Shown here piece after piece: positions 20,249 to 29,900 of a stretch of 64,000 bases of DNA. The position numbers and the translations under genes were made by a program. How positions within the stretch are numbered: the stretch's first letter is position 1; the number at the start of each line of letters is the position of its first letter. Location of the stretch: positions 558,001 through 622,000 of the forward strand of contig NZ_RXLO01000001.1 in the NCBI RefSeq assembly GCF_003958645.1, in the 5' to 3' direction. The DNA comes from Chitinophaga rhizosphaerae (GTDB lineage Bacteria; Bacteroidota; Bacteroidia; Chitinophagales; Chitinophagaceae). The notes below the pieces were generated by a model. The model worked only from the letters and a program-made list of their open reading frames with translations, was not told the DNA's origin and searched no databases.

Positions 20249-21166
20249 ATGAAAACGATCCTCTTTTCCCTGGTGGCACTTTTCGCCGCCTATACCGCCA
20301 ACGCACAGACATCCCGTGCAGACAGCATCCTGAAAGATTTCAAGAAAAACCCAAACCACGTGCTGGTAGCCGCCCACCGTGCCGCACATACGCACTTTCC
20401 CGAAAATTCCATCCCGGCGATCCGGGAAGCCATCCGGCTCGGGGTCGATATCGCCGAACTGGATGTACAGCGCACGAAAGACAGCGTTTTCGTGTTGATG
20501 CACGACCGCACCATTACGCGCACCACCGGCCAGCCGGGCTCCGTGGCCGACTACACGCTTGCCGAACTGCAAAAATTCCCGCTGCTCCATAATGGTCGGC
20601 CGACGAAAGAACGCATCCCCACTTTCCGCGAGGCATTGCTGGCCGCGAAAGGCAAAATACTGGTAGATGTGGATTTTAAGGTAGACGGGACCGGCGCTGC
20701 GAAAGACTGCTTCGTCCTCATCCATAAAACCGGCATGGCGCCATATGTTCTTTTCTTCCTGTACGACCACCCCGATGCGGCCATCCTGCGCGCGCACGAC
20801 GCTTCCATCCCCATCATGCCGCGCGTCCGCGATGCGGCGAGCACGCATGAAACGCTGGGATATGGCAAGTTTCCGGCGCTGCATCTCGACGAGACCTTCT
20901 ATTCCGACCGCCTGGCAGACAGCGTCCGCGCCACCGGCGCGCGTGTATGGATGAACGCGCTGGGCGATTTCGATAAAGCGGAACAGGCACAACCAGGCGC
21001 AGGGTTCGACAGGTTCTTCCAATCCTTTCCCCGCACCGGCATCGTGCAAACCGATTTACCCGGCGAGCTGATCAAATATCTCCGCAAGAAAGGGAAACAC
21101 CGTTTACAGCATCTCGATAAACCCGTCCGTTCCGTTCACGCGGATCCGCTGCCCGTCGGCAATTAG
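20249..21166 (+). CDS. Glycerophosphodiester phosphodiesterase family protein (paralog 1)
   Basis: A 305-residue secreted enzyme; signal peptide MKTILFSLVALFAAYTANAQ. The catalytic set of the GDPD TIM barrel is present: AAHRAAHTHFPENSIPA (His-Arg and Glu), IAELDVQRTKD (Glu, Asp) and VLMHDRTITRTT (second His). It would split glycerophosphodiesters in the periplasm to glycerol 3-phosphate and an alcohol. It resembles the enzyme at 55243 but is clearly a separate paralog. Its last 63 bases overlap the end of the convergent gene. Confidence 0.85.
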   Translation: MKTILFSLVALFAAYTANAQTSRADSILKDFKKNPNHVLVAAHRAAHTHFPENSIPAIREAIRLGVDIAELDVQRTKDSVFVLMHDRTITRTTGQPGSVADYTLAELQKFPLLHNGRPTKERIPTFREALLAAKGKILVDVDFKVDGTGAAKDCFVLIHKTGMAPYVLFFLYDHPDAAILRAHDASIPIMPRVRDAASTHETLGYGKFPALHLDETFYSDRLADSVRATGARVWMNALGDFDKAEQAQPGAGFDRFFQSFPRTGIVQTDLPGELIKYLRKKGKHRLQHLDKPVRSVHADPLPVGN

Positions 21167-23704
21167 GCGGGTAGCATTGTCTACGCCCACCACGGCCGGC
21201 AATCCATATTCCCGGGCGATGACGGCGCCATGGGTCATGAGCCCGCCTACTTCGGTGACGAGGCCGCTGATGGCGACGAACAGGGGCGTCCAGCTGGGGT
21301 CGGTGAACGTGGTAACGAGAATGTCTCCCGGTTCGAGGACGGCGGCTTCCATATCGAGGACCACGCGGGCGCGGCCTTCGATGATGCCGGAAGACACCGG
21401 CAATCCGGCGATGGCGCCTGCAGGGAGATTTTCGCGACGGTAATTGCCGGTCAGTACTTCGCCTTCGGAAGTGATAACGCGGGGCGGCATAAGTTTTTCG
21501 TAAGCGATAAAATCGTCCTTTCTTTTCCGGAGAAGCTGTTTGTCGAATCGACGGGTGCGGATGAGTTCCCGGATTTCTTCCAGCGAACAATAGAAAATAT
21601 CTTCTTTTTCAGCTAAAACCTGCGCCTGCACCAGCTTCTCCGCTTCTTTCAGCAATGCTTTCTTATACAGGGAATAATGGCTTACGATGGTGTATTTCGG
21701 GTATTCCCGGAAGCCGATGAGGTTGCGCATGAGGCGGATCATACGATGCGTTTCGGCAGCTTTCCTGTCGCCGTCGGGCAAAGTACGCAGTTTTTGGAGG
21801 AGGCGCCGCTCCGTGTCTTCCGCTTCCCGGCGGCCCTGTTCGAACTTTTGGCGTGCGGCGCCGTGGGTAAAAGCGCGGACGTTGCCAAGCAGGATCGGGA
21901 CCAGCGCTGCGGGATGCTCGTGCCAGCGGGGCCTGGTGATGTCGATTTCGCCGGGGCACCGCATGCCGTAGGTTTCCAGGAAAGCTAAGAGTGCTTCGTG
22001 TACCCCGGCACCGCCTTCAAGCTGTAAAAGGGAATCGGGAAATCCGTCCAGCCGTCCTTTTTCGAGGTAGCCGACAATTGCCGGAAAAGGGCGGATCGTG
22101 TCGGCCACGTCCATCAGGGCCAGCCCCATTTCGGAAGTGATGTTGTTGGGGACGGATTGGGTGAGCATATCGGCCACGTTCGTTTCCCCGAGCCATTCTT
22201 TTATATGGTCGTTGATCCAGTGCGTGGCGTTCATACCCGTCATCACGACACCGAAAAAATCAGGGGCGGAGCGGCGCTCTTTCGCCCGGCGGCTGTCTTC
22301 CACGATAAAATCGATCAGCTCCACACCGGATTTCGTACTGATCGTTTCCGCCAGTTCGGCGATGGCTTTGTTCCCGCTTTCCATGAGCGCCGTTACGATC
22401 GCCGGATCGTAGGTGTTTAGCGTTTCGTAATCGGGCGGCTGGATGCCGGGGCCGGGAGCGGGGAGGGGTTCGCTTTCGGGACCGGGGATGAAATTGCCGC
22501 GGTCGATGAGGGATTGAAGGGCGTCGCGCATGAGGGGGTCGGATTTCCCGAAAAGGTTGAGCATGAATGCACGCCGGGGCGAGGCCAGCTCGGGCATCAC
22601 ATCCACGAAAATCCTGCCGCCGGCCGTGGCCATGGGCCTCCCGGCGGTTTGCATGAAGAACGATATGCCGAGGGGTTTCATCGCGTCGGTCATCATTTGC
22701 TGGTGGCCGGTAGATAGATACACGCGATTTGCGTCGTCGTTTTCTTCCGGGACCGGGTACAGCGTGGTGATGGGCCGGCTTTGCACGATGTAGCATTTCC
22801 CGTCAGACAAACACCATTCGATGTCCTGCGGTGCTTTAAAATGCGCTTCGATCCGTTTGCCCGTGCGCGCCAGTTCCCCGATTTCATCGTCGGTCAAAGC
22901 CTGTTCCCGCTGGCGTTCCGGAGCGATCGGCCGTTCTTCGGTGCCGCCGTTTTCCACAGCGAAAATCCCCAGTTGCTTGGCGGCAATATGCTTTTCCAGG
23001 ATCCGCCCATCCCTTACCTTGTACACATCCGGGTTCACTTTTCCGCCAACGAGGGCTTCGCCCAGGCCGAAACCCGCGTCGATAGACACTACTTTCCTGT
23101 TTCCGGACACCGGATCAGCCGTGAACATGATCCCCGATACTTCCGGGAAGATCATTTCCTGTACAACTACCGCCAGCAACACTTTCCGGTGACCGAATCC
23201 GTGCTGTATCCGGTAAACGGCAGCCCTTTCCGTAAACAGCGAAGCCCAGCATTTGCGGATGTTCGCAAGGATGTTTCCCATGCCGGAGATGTTGAGGAAC
23301 GTGTCTTGCTGCCCCGCGAAAGACGCCGTGGGAAGGTCTTCCGCCGTTGCGCTGGACCGTATGGCGAAGGCTGTTCCTTCGCTGTAATCCGCCAGTTTTT
23401 TTGTTATCGCAGCGATAAGCTGTTCAGATAGCGGTGCGGTTTCGATGGATGAACGTATCGCGGCGCTGATGCGGGCGATGGACGGGTGGTCGCCGGGTCG
23501 GGCGCGTTCGAGTGCCGCAATTTCCATTTGGATATCTGTATGTCCGGCGATGAGGGATCGGAAGGCTTCCGTTGTGACACAAAAGCCCCGCGGCACGCGG
23601 AGCCCTTCAATTTTTCCCAATTCCCCGAGGTTGGCGCCTTTGCCGCCGGCCAGGGAAACCATGGAAGCGTTCGCATCCTGCAAATCGAGAAGGTTACTTT
23701 CCAT
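21104..23704 (-). CDS. rph: Rifamycin phosphotransferase-like (PEP-synthase family) enzyme
   Basis: An 866-residue three-domain protein. N-terminal ATP-grasp (VSLAGGKGANLGELGK; AIRSSATAEDLPTASFAGQQDTFLN), a central region of about 430 residues, and a C-terminal swivelling His domain with EVGGLMTHGAVIAREYGLPAVVGV; that His is residue 825, the position I recall for the phospho-His of Listeria Rph. Length also fits Rph, and it lacks the C-terminal PEP/pyruvate barrel of true PEP synthases. It would inactivate rifamycins by phosphorylation. The MarR gene upstream overlaps it by 11 bases. A related role on another substrate is possible. Confidence 0.78.
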   Translation of the reverse strand: MESNLLDLQDANASMVSLAGGKGANLGELGKIEGLRVPRGFCVTTEAFRSLIAGHTDIQMEIAALERARPGDHPSIARISAAIRSSIETAPLSEQLIAAITKKLADYSEGTAFAIRSSATAEDLPTASFAGQQDTFLNISGMGNILANIRKCWASLFTERAAVYRIQHGFGHRKVLLAVVVQEMIFPEVSGIMFTADPVSGNRKVVSIDAGFGLGEALVGGKVNPDVYKVRDGRILEKHIAAKQLGIFAVENGGTEERPIAPERQREQALTDDEIGELARTGKRIEAHFKAPQDIEWCLSDGKCYIVQSRPITTLYPVPEENDDANRVYLSTGHQQMMTDAMKPLGISFFMQTAGRPMATAGGRIFVDVMPELASPRRAFMLNLFGKSDPLMRDALQSLIDRGNFIPGPESEPLPAPGPGIQPPDYETLNTYDPAIVTALMESGNKAIAELAETISTKSGVELIDFIVEDSRRAKERRSAPDFFGVVMTGMNATHWINDHIKEWLGETNVADMLTQSVPNNITSEMGLALMDVADTIRPFPAIVGYLEKGRLDGFPDSLLQLEGGAGVHEALLAFLETYGMRCPGEIDITRPRWHEHPAALVPILLGNVRAFTHGAARQKFEQGRREAEDTERRLLQKLRTLPDGDRKAAETHRMIRLMRNLIGFREYPKYTIVSHYSLYKKALLKEAEKLVQAQVLAEKEDIFYCSLEEIRELIRTRRFDKQLLRKRKDDFIAYEKLMPPRVITSEGEVLTGNYRRENLPAGAIAGLPVSSGIIEGRARVVLDMEAAVLEPGDILVTTFTDPSWTPLFVAISGLVTEVGGLMTHGAVIAREYGLPAVVGVDNATRLIADGQRIRVNGTDGFIEML

Positions 23705-24179
23705 TTGTTTGTTGGGTTTTGGTAGGTGGATGATTGAGCGATTGCGTGGTGGATTCCATAAGCGCGATCGCCTTTTCGAAATACGTTGCGATGACCTGCT
23801 GTTCCGCTTCCGAAAATGAAGCCAGGAGCGCCGTGGATTCCTGGCGAAAATCCCGGTAGAGGGGCTCCAGGAGCTGCTGTATTTTTTGGGTGACGGGCTC
23901 GATGATCACTTTACGGCGGTCATTTTCCGCGAAGCGCCGCTTCACCAGTTTTCTTTTTTCGAACCGGTCGATCAGACCCGTTACGGCGCCCGTGGTGAGC
24001 CCGGTAAGGGCAGCAAGCTCGCCGGCCGTCATTTGCCCTTTCTGGATGAGGAAGCCCAGGTACTTATGGTCCGTCCCCGATAGACCCGCTTTACGGGCCA
24101 CTGCTTCGTGCAGCTGGATCGACGAAAAAGCGAAGTGCTGGCTGAGTTTCCGGAGGAAGGAGATATCGCCTGTTTCCAT
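23694..24179 (-). CDS. MarR-family regulator paired with the phosphotransferase
   Basis: A 161-residue winged-helix regulator: DHKYLGFLIQKGQMTAGEL, then LTGLTTGAVTGLIDRFEKRKL as recognition helix, and KRRFAENDRRKVIIEP as the wing. It overlaps the start of the rph-like gene by 11 bases, so both are made from one mRNA and it probably represses that mRNA until the drug or a similar compound binds. Confidence 0.9.
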   Translation of the reverse strand: METGDISFLRKLSQHFAFSSIQLHEAVARKAGLSGTDHKYLGFLIQKGQMTAGELAALTGLTTGAVTGLIDRFEKRKLVKRRFAENDRRKVIIEPVTQKIQQLLEPLYRDFRQESTALLASFSEAEQQVIATYFEKAIALMESTTQSLNHPPTKTQQTNGK

Positions 24180-24199
24180 ATTTTATCTTATTGAATTAA

Positions 24200-24218
24200 T
24201 ATCTTTGTTACTAAGATA
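24200..24218. promoter_or_regulatory. MarR operator candidate
   Basis: TATCTT-N7-AAGATA, a 19-bp inverted repeat lying 20 bases upstream of the marR start. The size and position fit an autoregulatory MarR site. Confidence 0.55.
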
Positions 24219-24328
24219 ATATTTTCCGGTGACAAAAGGGGAGATTAACGGATAAAATCTTCATAAACCCGGGATTTTCGAATCAACTGAAGCTACTGCT
24301 GGGTCAAAGCCCAATTTCTGCAAACAAC

Positions 24329-24363
24329 TTTGAATTGCTAATATTTTTAGTATTTTTGCTAAA
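24329..24363 (+). promoter_or_regulatory. imu cassette promoter with embedded operator
   Basis: TTTG (24329-24332), 18 bases, then TATTTTTG (24351-24358), a perfect -7 box. Around the -7 box lies TTTAG-N8-CTAAA (24346-24363), an inverted repeat that would let a repressor block the polymerase. A small ATCAC-N4-GTGAT repeat follows at 24366-24379. LexA control is likely for this gene type, but the LexA box of this phylum is not one I can confirm from memory. Confidence 0.6.
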
Positions 24364-24388
24364 GAATCACGTAAGTGATCATTGGCGC

Positions 24389-25120
24389 ATGGGACCGGCA
24401 AAACACGATATCATCCAGGATTTGCGGAGGGAGATCCTCCGGCTCCAGGGCTTAAAGGCAGCCACCACCGAAATCCCGGAAGATTTTGGTCTCGGCGCTA
24501 TCAGCCATGTTTTCCCGCAAGGCGTTTTCCCGACCGGAGTAATTCATGAACTAACAACTGCCGAATCACCCATGTCCGCCACCAGCGGCTTCGCCTGTTA
24601 TCTACTGAGCCACCTCATGCGCAGGGGCACCGTTTCCGCCTGGGTCTCCACACACCGCACCTTATTCCCGCCCGCGCTGGCCGGCTACGGCATCGAGCCA
24701 GACCGCATTCTATTTATCGACGCCGCCAGCGGCCGCGATGCGCTCTGGGCCATGGAAGAAGCCCTTCGTTGCTATCAGCTGGCCGCCGTGGTCGGAGAAG
24801 TCCGCGACCTCGATTTCACCGCCTCCCGCCGGTTACAACTCGCGGTGGAGAAAAGCAAAGTCACCGGCCTGGTATTACGCCCCCACGGCAGCCCGCTCGT
24901 ACAAAACTCCTGCGTTTCGCGATGGCACATTTCCTCCCTGCCCAGCACACCTACTGCCGGCCTCCCCGGCGTCGGGCACGCCCGCTGGAAAGTGGAACTC
25001 CTTAAAATGAGAGGCGGCAAAACCGGGATGTGGGAAATGGAATGGTCGCCCGAAACATTGCACATCCTTCCTCCGGCCCAAACACCGGCCACCGCAGCCG
25101 AATGGAGAAAAATCGGGTAG
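24389..25120 (+). CDS. imuA: ImuA, RecA/SulA-like mutasome protein
   Basis: A 243-residue protein of the ImuA family: weak RecA-like core (GAISHVFPQGVFPTGVIHEL, AVVGEVRDLDF) without a clear ATP-binding loop. ImuA helps the translesion complex of ImuB and DnaE2. The ATG at 24389 is the first one downstream of the promoter; an earlier TTG at 24335 lies inside the promoter and is rejected. The next gene starts 1 base after its stop. Confidence 0.85.
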   Translation: MGPAKHDIIQDLRREILRLQGLKAATTEIPEDFGLGAISHVFPQGVFPTGVIHELTTAESPMSATSGFACYLLSHLMRRGTVSAWVSTHRTLFPPALAGYGIEPDRILFIDAASGRDALWAMEEALRCYQLAAVVGEVRDLDFTASRRLQLAVEKSKVTGLVLRPHGSPLVQNSCVSRWHISSLPSTPTAGLPGVGHARWKVELLKMRGGKTGMWEMEWSPETLHILPPAQTPATAAEWRKIG

Positions 25121-25121
25121 C

Positions 25122-26621
25122 ATGGAACAGCGGTACGTTTCAATATGGTTCCGTCACCTCCTGACGGACTGGAAGGCCATCCGCACCCCCGCGCTCGCGG
25201 GAACAGCCTTCGTATTCACCACCAAAGACAGGGGCAGGAACATGGTTTCCCATGCCAGTGCCGCTGCGCAATCCGCCGGCATTGCGCCCGGCATGCTGCT
25301 CACCGATGCGCGGGCACGGGTGAACGGGCTGCAGGATTTCGAATTGCCCGAAAACCAGGAAACGCACATCCTCCGGAAAATCGCCAACTGGTGCCTGCGG
25401 TTCACGCCTGCCGTGGCCCTGGACGCGCCCGATGGACTGTTGATGAACGTGACCGGGTGTGCGCATCTGTGGGGCGGGGAAGCGGCTTACCTTGCTGATT
25501 TGATGGAAAAACTCACCGCATTCGGGTACATCCTGAACGCGGGCATGGCGCCTGCGCCCGGGAGCGCCTGGGCGATAGCGCGTTTCGGCACCGCCGGACA
25601 GATCATTCCCAACGGCGATCAGCTCAAAGCTTTGAGCGGTTTGCCCCCCGCTGCATTGCGCCTCCAGCAGCACACCGTAAACCGCCTCTATCAACTGGGC
25701 CTGGAGCGGATCGAAGATTTCATCAAAATGCCGCGCCCCATGCTCCGCCGCCGGTTCGGACCGTTGCTGCTCACCCGGATCGACCAGGCGCTGGGGTACG
25801 GGGAGGAACCGCTGACTTACATCCAGCCACCTGTTCCTTACAACGAGCGCCTCCCGTGCCTGGAGCCAATCATGACCGCCACCGGCGTCACCATTGCACT
25901 GGAGCGCCTGCTCGAACACCTTTGCGCGCGCCTCCAGGCCGAAGGTCAGGGCCTCCGGAAAGCTACGCTGCTGGGCTACCGCATCGACGGCAAAACCGTT
26001 TCCATCCAAATCACCAGCAATCATGCTTCCAGCCATGCCGCGCACCTGCTGCACCTGTTTTCCATCCGCATCCCGCAACTGGAGCCAGGCCCCGGCATCG
26101 AAACCTTCGTATTGCAAGCCGAACGCGTACAACCCGTAGCCTCCACCCAGGAAGGGATATGGCGCAGCAACGGCGGCTTGCAGGATGTGGCGATCGCTGA
26201 AATGCTGGACAGGGTTTCCGCCAAGCTCGGGCCCAGCGTCATCCGCCGGTACATGCCGCAAGCGCAGCATTGGCCGGAACAATCGTTCCGGGTTACCGAC
26301 AGTCTGACCGACAATCCATCCATCCCCTGGCCGGAAAAACTGCGCCCGGTTTCCCTGCTCGCAAAACCCCAGCCCATCACCGTCACCGCCCCGATCCCGG
26401 ATTATCCGCCCATGCTCTTCATCATGAACGGAAAAATCCACACCATCAAAAATGCCGACGGACCGGAACGCATCGAACGGGCGTGGTGGACAGACGCCGG
26501 CGAACACCGTGATTACTACATCGTGGAAGACCAGGAAGGCCGGCGCTTCTGGATTTTCCGGCTGGGGCATTACGATCCTGAAAAACCCGCCGGGTGGTTC
26601 GTCCATGGTTATTTCCCCTGA
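25122..26621 (+). CDS. imuB: ImuB, catalytically inactive Y-family polymerase
   Basis: A 499-residue Y-family polymerase-like protein. The start reads VSIWFRHLLTDW where active polymerases have an Asp, and the second site reads LLMNVTGCAHLWGG where an Asp would be expected, so it probably does not make DNA itself. ImuB in other bacteria bridges the sliding clamp, ImuA and DnaE2. Length and C-terminal extension are as expected. Confidence 0.9.
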   Translation: MEQRYVSIWFRHLLTDWKAIRTPALAGTAFVFTTKDRGRNMVSHASAAAQSAGIAPGMLLTDARARVNGLQDFELPENQETHILRKIANWCLRFTPAVALDAPDGLLMNVTGCAHLWGGEAAYLADLMEKLTAFGYILNAGMAPAPGSAWAIARFGTAGQIIPNGDQLKALSGLPPAALRLQQHTVNRLYQLGLERIEDFIKMPRPMLRRRFGPLLLTRIDQALGYGEEPLTYIQPPVPYNERLPCLEPIMTATGVTIALERLLEHLCARLQAEGQGLRKATLLGYRIDGKTVSIQITSNHASSHAAHLLHLFSIRIPQLEPGPGIETFVLQAERVQPVASTQEGIWRSNGGLQDVAIAEMLDRVSAKLGPSVIRRYMPQAQHWPEQSFRVTDSLTDNPSIPWPEKLRPVSLLAKPQPITVTAPIPDYPPMLFIMNGKIHTIKNADGPERIERAWWTDAGEHRDYYIVEDQEGRRFWIFRLGHYDPEKPAGWFVHGYFP

Positions 26622-26638
26622 ATCGAAAAAATAACGGT

Positions 26639-29600
26639 ATGGCATATACGGAATTACAAGTCACCAGCAACTTCTCCTTCCTGCAGGGGGCCAGCCACCC
26701 CGATGAACTGGTGGAAGAATCGGCGATCCTGAAGTATGGCGCGCTCGCTATTACCGACCACAATACCATGGCCGGCATCGTGCGGGCGCATACGGCTGCG
26801 AAGGCTTTCGGCATCCGGCTCATCGTGGGCTGCAGGCTCAACCTGACGGACGGGCCCAGCCTGCTGGCATTTCCGACGGACGCAGCAGCCTACGGCAATA
26901 TTTCAACGCTGCTGTCTACCGGGAACATGCGCGCAGAAAAGGGGAGATGTGATATTTCGCGGTCGGACCTGACAAAATATGCGAAGGGAAGCCGTTTCAT
27001 CGTTATTCCCCCGGCCACCCTCAACCGCTCCTACACCTTCGATCCCGTTTTCGAACAGCAAATGGGCGATTACCACGATCTCCTCGGCGATCAGCTCTAC
27101 ATTGCGGCCAGCCATGGTTATATGGGAAACGACCGCAAGCGGATTTTCCGCATCCAGCAATTGGCGGAACGCTTCAAAGCGCCTATGGTGGCTACGAACG
27201 ACGTACATTACCATATTGCCGAAAGGCGCCAGTTGCAGGACGTGCTGACCTGTATCCGTAACAAATGTACCATCGCTACGGCGGGCTACCTGCTGCATCC
27301 CAACGCGGAGCGGCATCTGAAGGCTTCGCATGAGATGGAGCGCCTGTTCCGCCAATACCCCGACGCCATTGCGCGGACGCAGGAGATCGCGGAGGCGGCG
27401 CGCTTTTCACTCGACCAGCTCACTTACGTATATCCCCGGGAAATCACGCGGGAAGGGCGTTCCCCGCAAGCGGAACTGGAAGTGCTGGCCTGGGAGGGCG
27501 CGCATGAACGGTATGGACAAATCATCCCCCAACAAATCCAGACCGACATCCGGAAGGAGCTGGATTTCATCGAAAAAATGGAATATGCACCGTTTTTCCT
27601 CACCGTGTACGATGTGGTCCGGTATTGCAAAGCGAATGAAATCCTTTGTCAGGGGCGGGGATCGGCGGCCAATTCCACCGTTTGTTTCGTAACGGGCATT
27701 ACGTCCGTCGACCCTACCAAATTCTCCCTGCTGTTCGAACGCTTCGCATCCGCCGCCCGCCGCGAACCGCCCGATATCGATCTCGACATCGAGCACGAGC
27801 GGCGGGAAGAAGTGATCCAATACCTCTACAACAAATACGGCCGGCACAGGGCCGCCATCATCGCTACCGTTACCCAACAACGCACCAAAGGCGCCATTCT
27901 CGATGTGGGCAAGGCGATGGGACTTTCCACGGAAACGACCGGCAAGCTCGGCGGCCTCGTCCATGAAGAAGATGACGAACATGCCGGTGAAGTGGCGATG
28001 AAGGAACTGGGCCTCAACGCCAAAGACCCGCATCTGCAGAAAGTGCTCGCCATTACCCGGCAGTATGTCGGTTTTCCGCGGCAATTGGGCCAGCACGTCG
28101 GCGGGTTCGTGATCACGGACGGCAGGCTGTCTGACCTCTGTCCCGTTTTCCCGGCGCGCATGGAAAACCGCAGCAACATCGAATGGAACAAAGACGATAT
28201 CGATGAGCTGGGTTTCGTGAAGGTGGATGTGCTGGCGCTGGGGATGCTGACCTGCATCCGTAAATCGTTCCAGCTGCTGAAAGCACATTATGGACAGGAC
28301 CTCACGCTGGCCACTGTTCCGCAAGACGATCCGGCGGTATACAAAATGATCAGTGCGGCGGATACGATCGGGGTTTTCCAGATCGAAAGCCGTGCGCAGA
28401 TGTCGATGCTCCCCCGGCTGGCGCCTAAAACATTCTACGACCTCGTGGTGGAAGTAGCGATCGTACGGCCCGGGCCCATCCAGGGCAACATGGTACATCC
28501 GTATCTGCGGAGGCGCATGGGCCTGGAGCCGGTCAGCTATCCGTCGCCGGAGCTGGAGCAGATTTTGGGGCGTACTCTCGGCATCCCGCTCTTCCAGGAA
28601 CAGGCCATGAAAATCGCCATCGTGGCGGCGGGGTTCACGGCAGAGGAGGCAGACCTGTTGCGCCGCAGTATGGCCAGTTTCAAGGTGAACGGAACGTTAT
28701 TCAAGTTTGAAAAGAAATTGGTGGAAGGGATGACTTCCCGCGGGTACGACCGCGAATTTGCGCAAAATATCTTCGAGCAGTTGAAAGGGTTCGGGAGCTA
28801 TGGGTTCCCGGAAAGCCATGCCGCATCTTTCGCGCTGCTGGTTTACATTTCAGCCTGGATCAAATGCCATTACCCGGATGTGTTCGCCTGTGCTTTGCTC
28901 AACGCCCAGCCCATGGGTTTTTACGCGCCCGCCCAGATCGTCGCCGATGCGAAACGGCATGGGGTAGAGGTGCTGCCTGTTGACGTGAATATCTCCGAAT
29001 GGGACAATACCCTTGAGCCCTCCAACGGAAAATACCATGCCATGCGCCTGGGCCTCCGGCAGGTGAAAGGCGTGCAGCAGGCGGAGATGGAAGTAATGGT
29101 AGCGCACCGCAAAACCGGCTATCAGCGCGTTTCACAACTACGGGACGCAGGCGTAAGCCAGGCCATGATCGAAAAGCTCGCCGAAGCCGACGCGTTCCGG
29201 TCTGTCGGCATCGACCGGAGGCGGGCGCTGTGGGAAGCCGCGGCGTTGACAGACCGGCCAACGGGCATGTTCGCCGGTCAGGCCGTAGAAACGAAACCGG
29301 AATCGCAACTGTCGCTGCCGCTGATGACCGACGCCCAGCACGTGGTGCAGGATTACGCCACCACCTCGCTTTCCCTCAAAGCCCATCCGCTGAACTTTTT
29401 ACGCCCGCGGCTGGAGATGCTGGGCGCCGTCACCTCCGCCGCGCTCGGCGCCCTGGGCCAGGGCGCCTTCGTTAAGCTGGCGGGCCTGGTGCTGGTACGC
29501 CAGCGCCCGCCCACTGCCAAAAACGTCACGTTCATTACACTCGAAGATGAATCGGGAAGCTGCAACCTCATCGTTTATGAAACCGTTTTCGAAAAGTTCA

Positions 29601-29806
29601 GGCATGCAATTTTGCAGGCGGATTTATTGCTGATCGAAGGGAAAGTGCAGCGGGAGCAAAAAGTGATGCACATCGTGGTAAGCGCGGCGCATGACATTAG
29701 CAAAATGCTGGCGGGATTATCGAAATCCGGCAAACGTGTATACGACGGCGGCGGGGAAGAACGGCCGAAAGGGAAGGTGTTCCCAGGGTCGAGGGACTTC
29801 AAATAA
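26639..29806 (+). CDS. dnaE2: Error-prone DNA polymerase DnaE2 (ImuC)
   Basis: A 1055-residue C-family polymerase. N-terminal PHP domain (SNFSFLQGASHPDEL, ALAITDHNTMAG), palm with GRGSAANSTVCFVTGIT and PPDIDLDIEHERREEV (catalytic Asp residues), fingers, helix-hairpin-helix segment and OB fold (FVKLAGLVLVRQRPPTAKNVTFITLEDESG). It carries out mutagenic bypass synthesis after DNA damage. I use the ATG at 26639, 17 bases after the imuB stop; an upstream ATG at 26594 would overlap imuB. Third gene of the cassette. Confidence 0.95.
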   Translation: MAYTELQVTSNFSFLQGASHPDELVEESAILKYGALAITDHNTMAGIVRAHTAAKAFGIRLIVGCRLNLTDGPSLLAFPTDAAAYGNISTLLSTGNMRAEKGRCDISRSDLTKYAKGSRFIVIPPATLNRSYTFDPVFEQQMGDYHDLLGDQLYIAASHGYMGNDRKRIFRIQQLAERFKAPMVATNDVHYHIAERRQLQDVLTCIRNKCTIATAGYLLHPNAERHLKASHEMERLFRQYPDAIARTQEIAEAARFSLDQLTYVYPREITREGRSPQAELEVLAWEGAHERYGQIIPQQIQTDIRKELDFIEKMEYAPFFLTVYDVVRYCKANEILCQGRGSAANSTVCFVTGITSVDPTKFSLLFERFASAARREPPDIDLDIEHERREEVIQYLYNKYGRHRAAIIATVTQQRTKGAILDVGKAMGLSTETTGKLGGLVHEEDDEHAGEVAMKELGLNAKDPHLQKVLAITRQYVGFPRQLGQHVGGFVITDGRLSDLCPVFPARMENRSNIEWNKDDIDELGFVKVDVLALGMLTCIRKSFQLLKAHYGQDLTLATVPQDDPAVYKMISAADTIGVFQIESRAQMSMLPRLAPKTFYDLVVEVAIVRPGPIQGNMVHPYLRRRMGLEPVSYPSPELEQILGRTLGIPLFQEQAMKIAIVAAGFTAEEADLLRRSMASFKVNGTLFKFEKKLVEGMTSRGYDREFAQNIFEQLKGFGSYGFPESHAASFALLVYISAWIKCHYPDVFACALLNAQPMGFYAPAQIVADAKRHGVEVLPVDVNISEWDNTLEPSNGKYHAMRLGLRQVKGVQQAEMEVMVAHRKTGYQRVSQLRDAGVSQAMIEKLAEADAFRSVGIDRRRALWEAAALTDRPTGMFAGQAVETKPESQLSLPLMTDAQHVVQDYATTSLSLKAHPLNFLRPRLEMLGAVTSAALGALGQGAFVKLAGLVLVRQRPPTAKNVTFITLEDESGSCNLIVYETVFEKFRHAILQADLLLIEGKVQREQKVMHIVVSAAHDISKMLAGLSKSGKRVYDGGGEERPKGKVFPGSRDFK

Positions 29807-29900
29807 AGCTGTCGTTTTCAACCCCGGTAATTGTCGCATCTGCACAGTAACCAATAGGAGATAGTTCACGAGTTTTGTTGCATCATTTAAACGAAACTAT

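Noticed and set aside
24335..24388. TTG start giving ImuA 18 more residues
   Set aside because: It falls inside the promoter elements; the first ATG after the promoter is at 24389.
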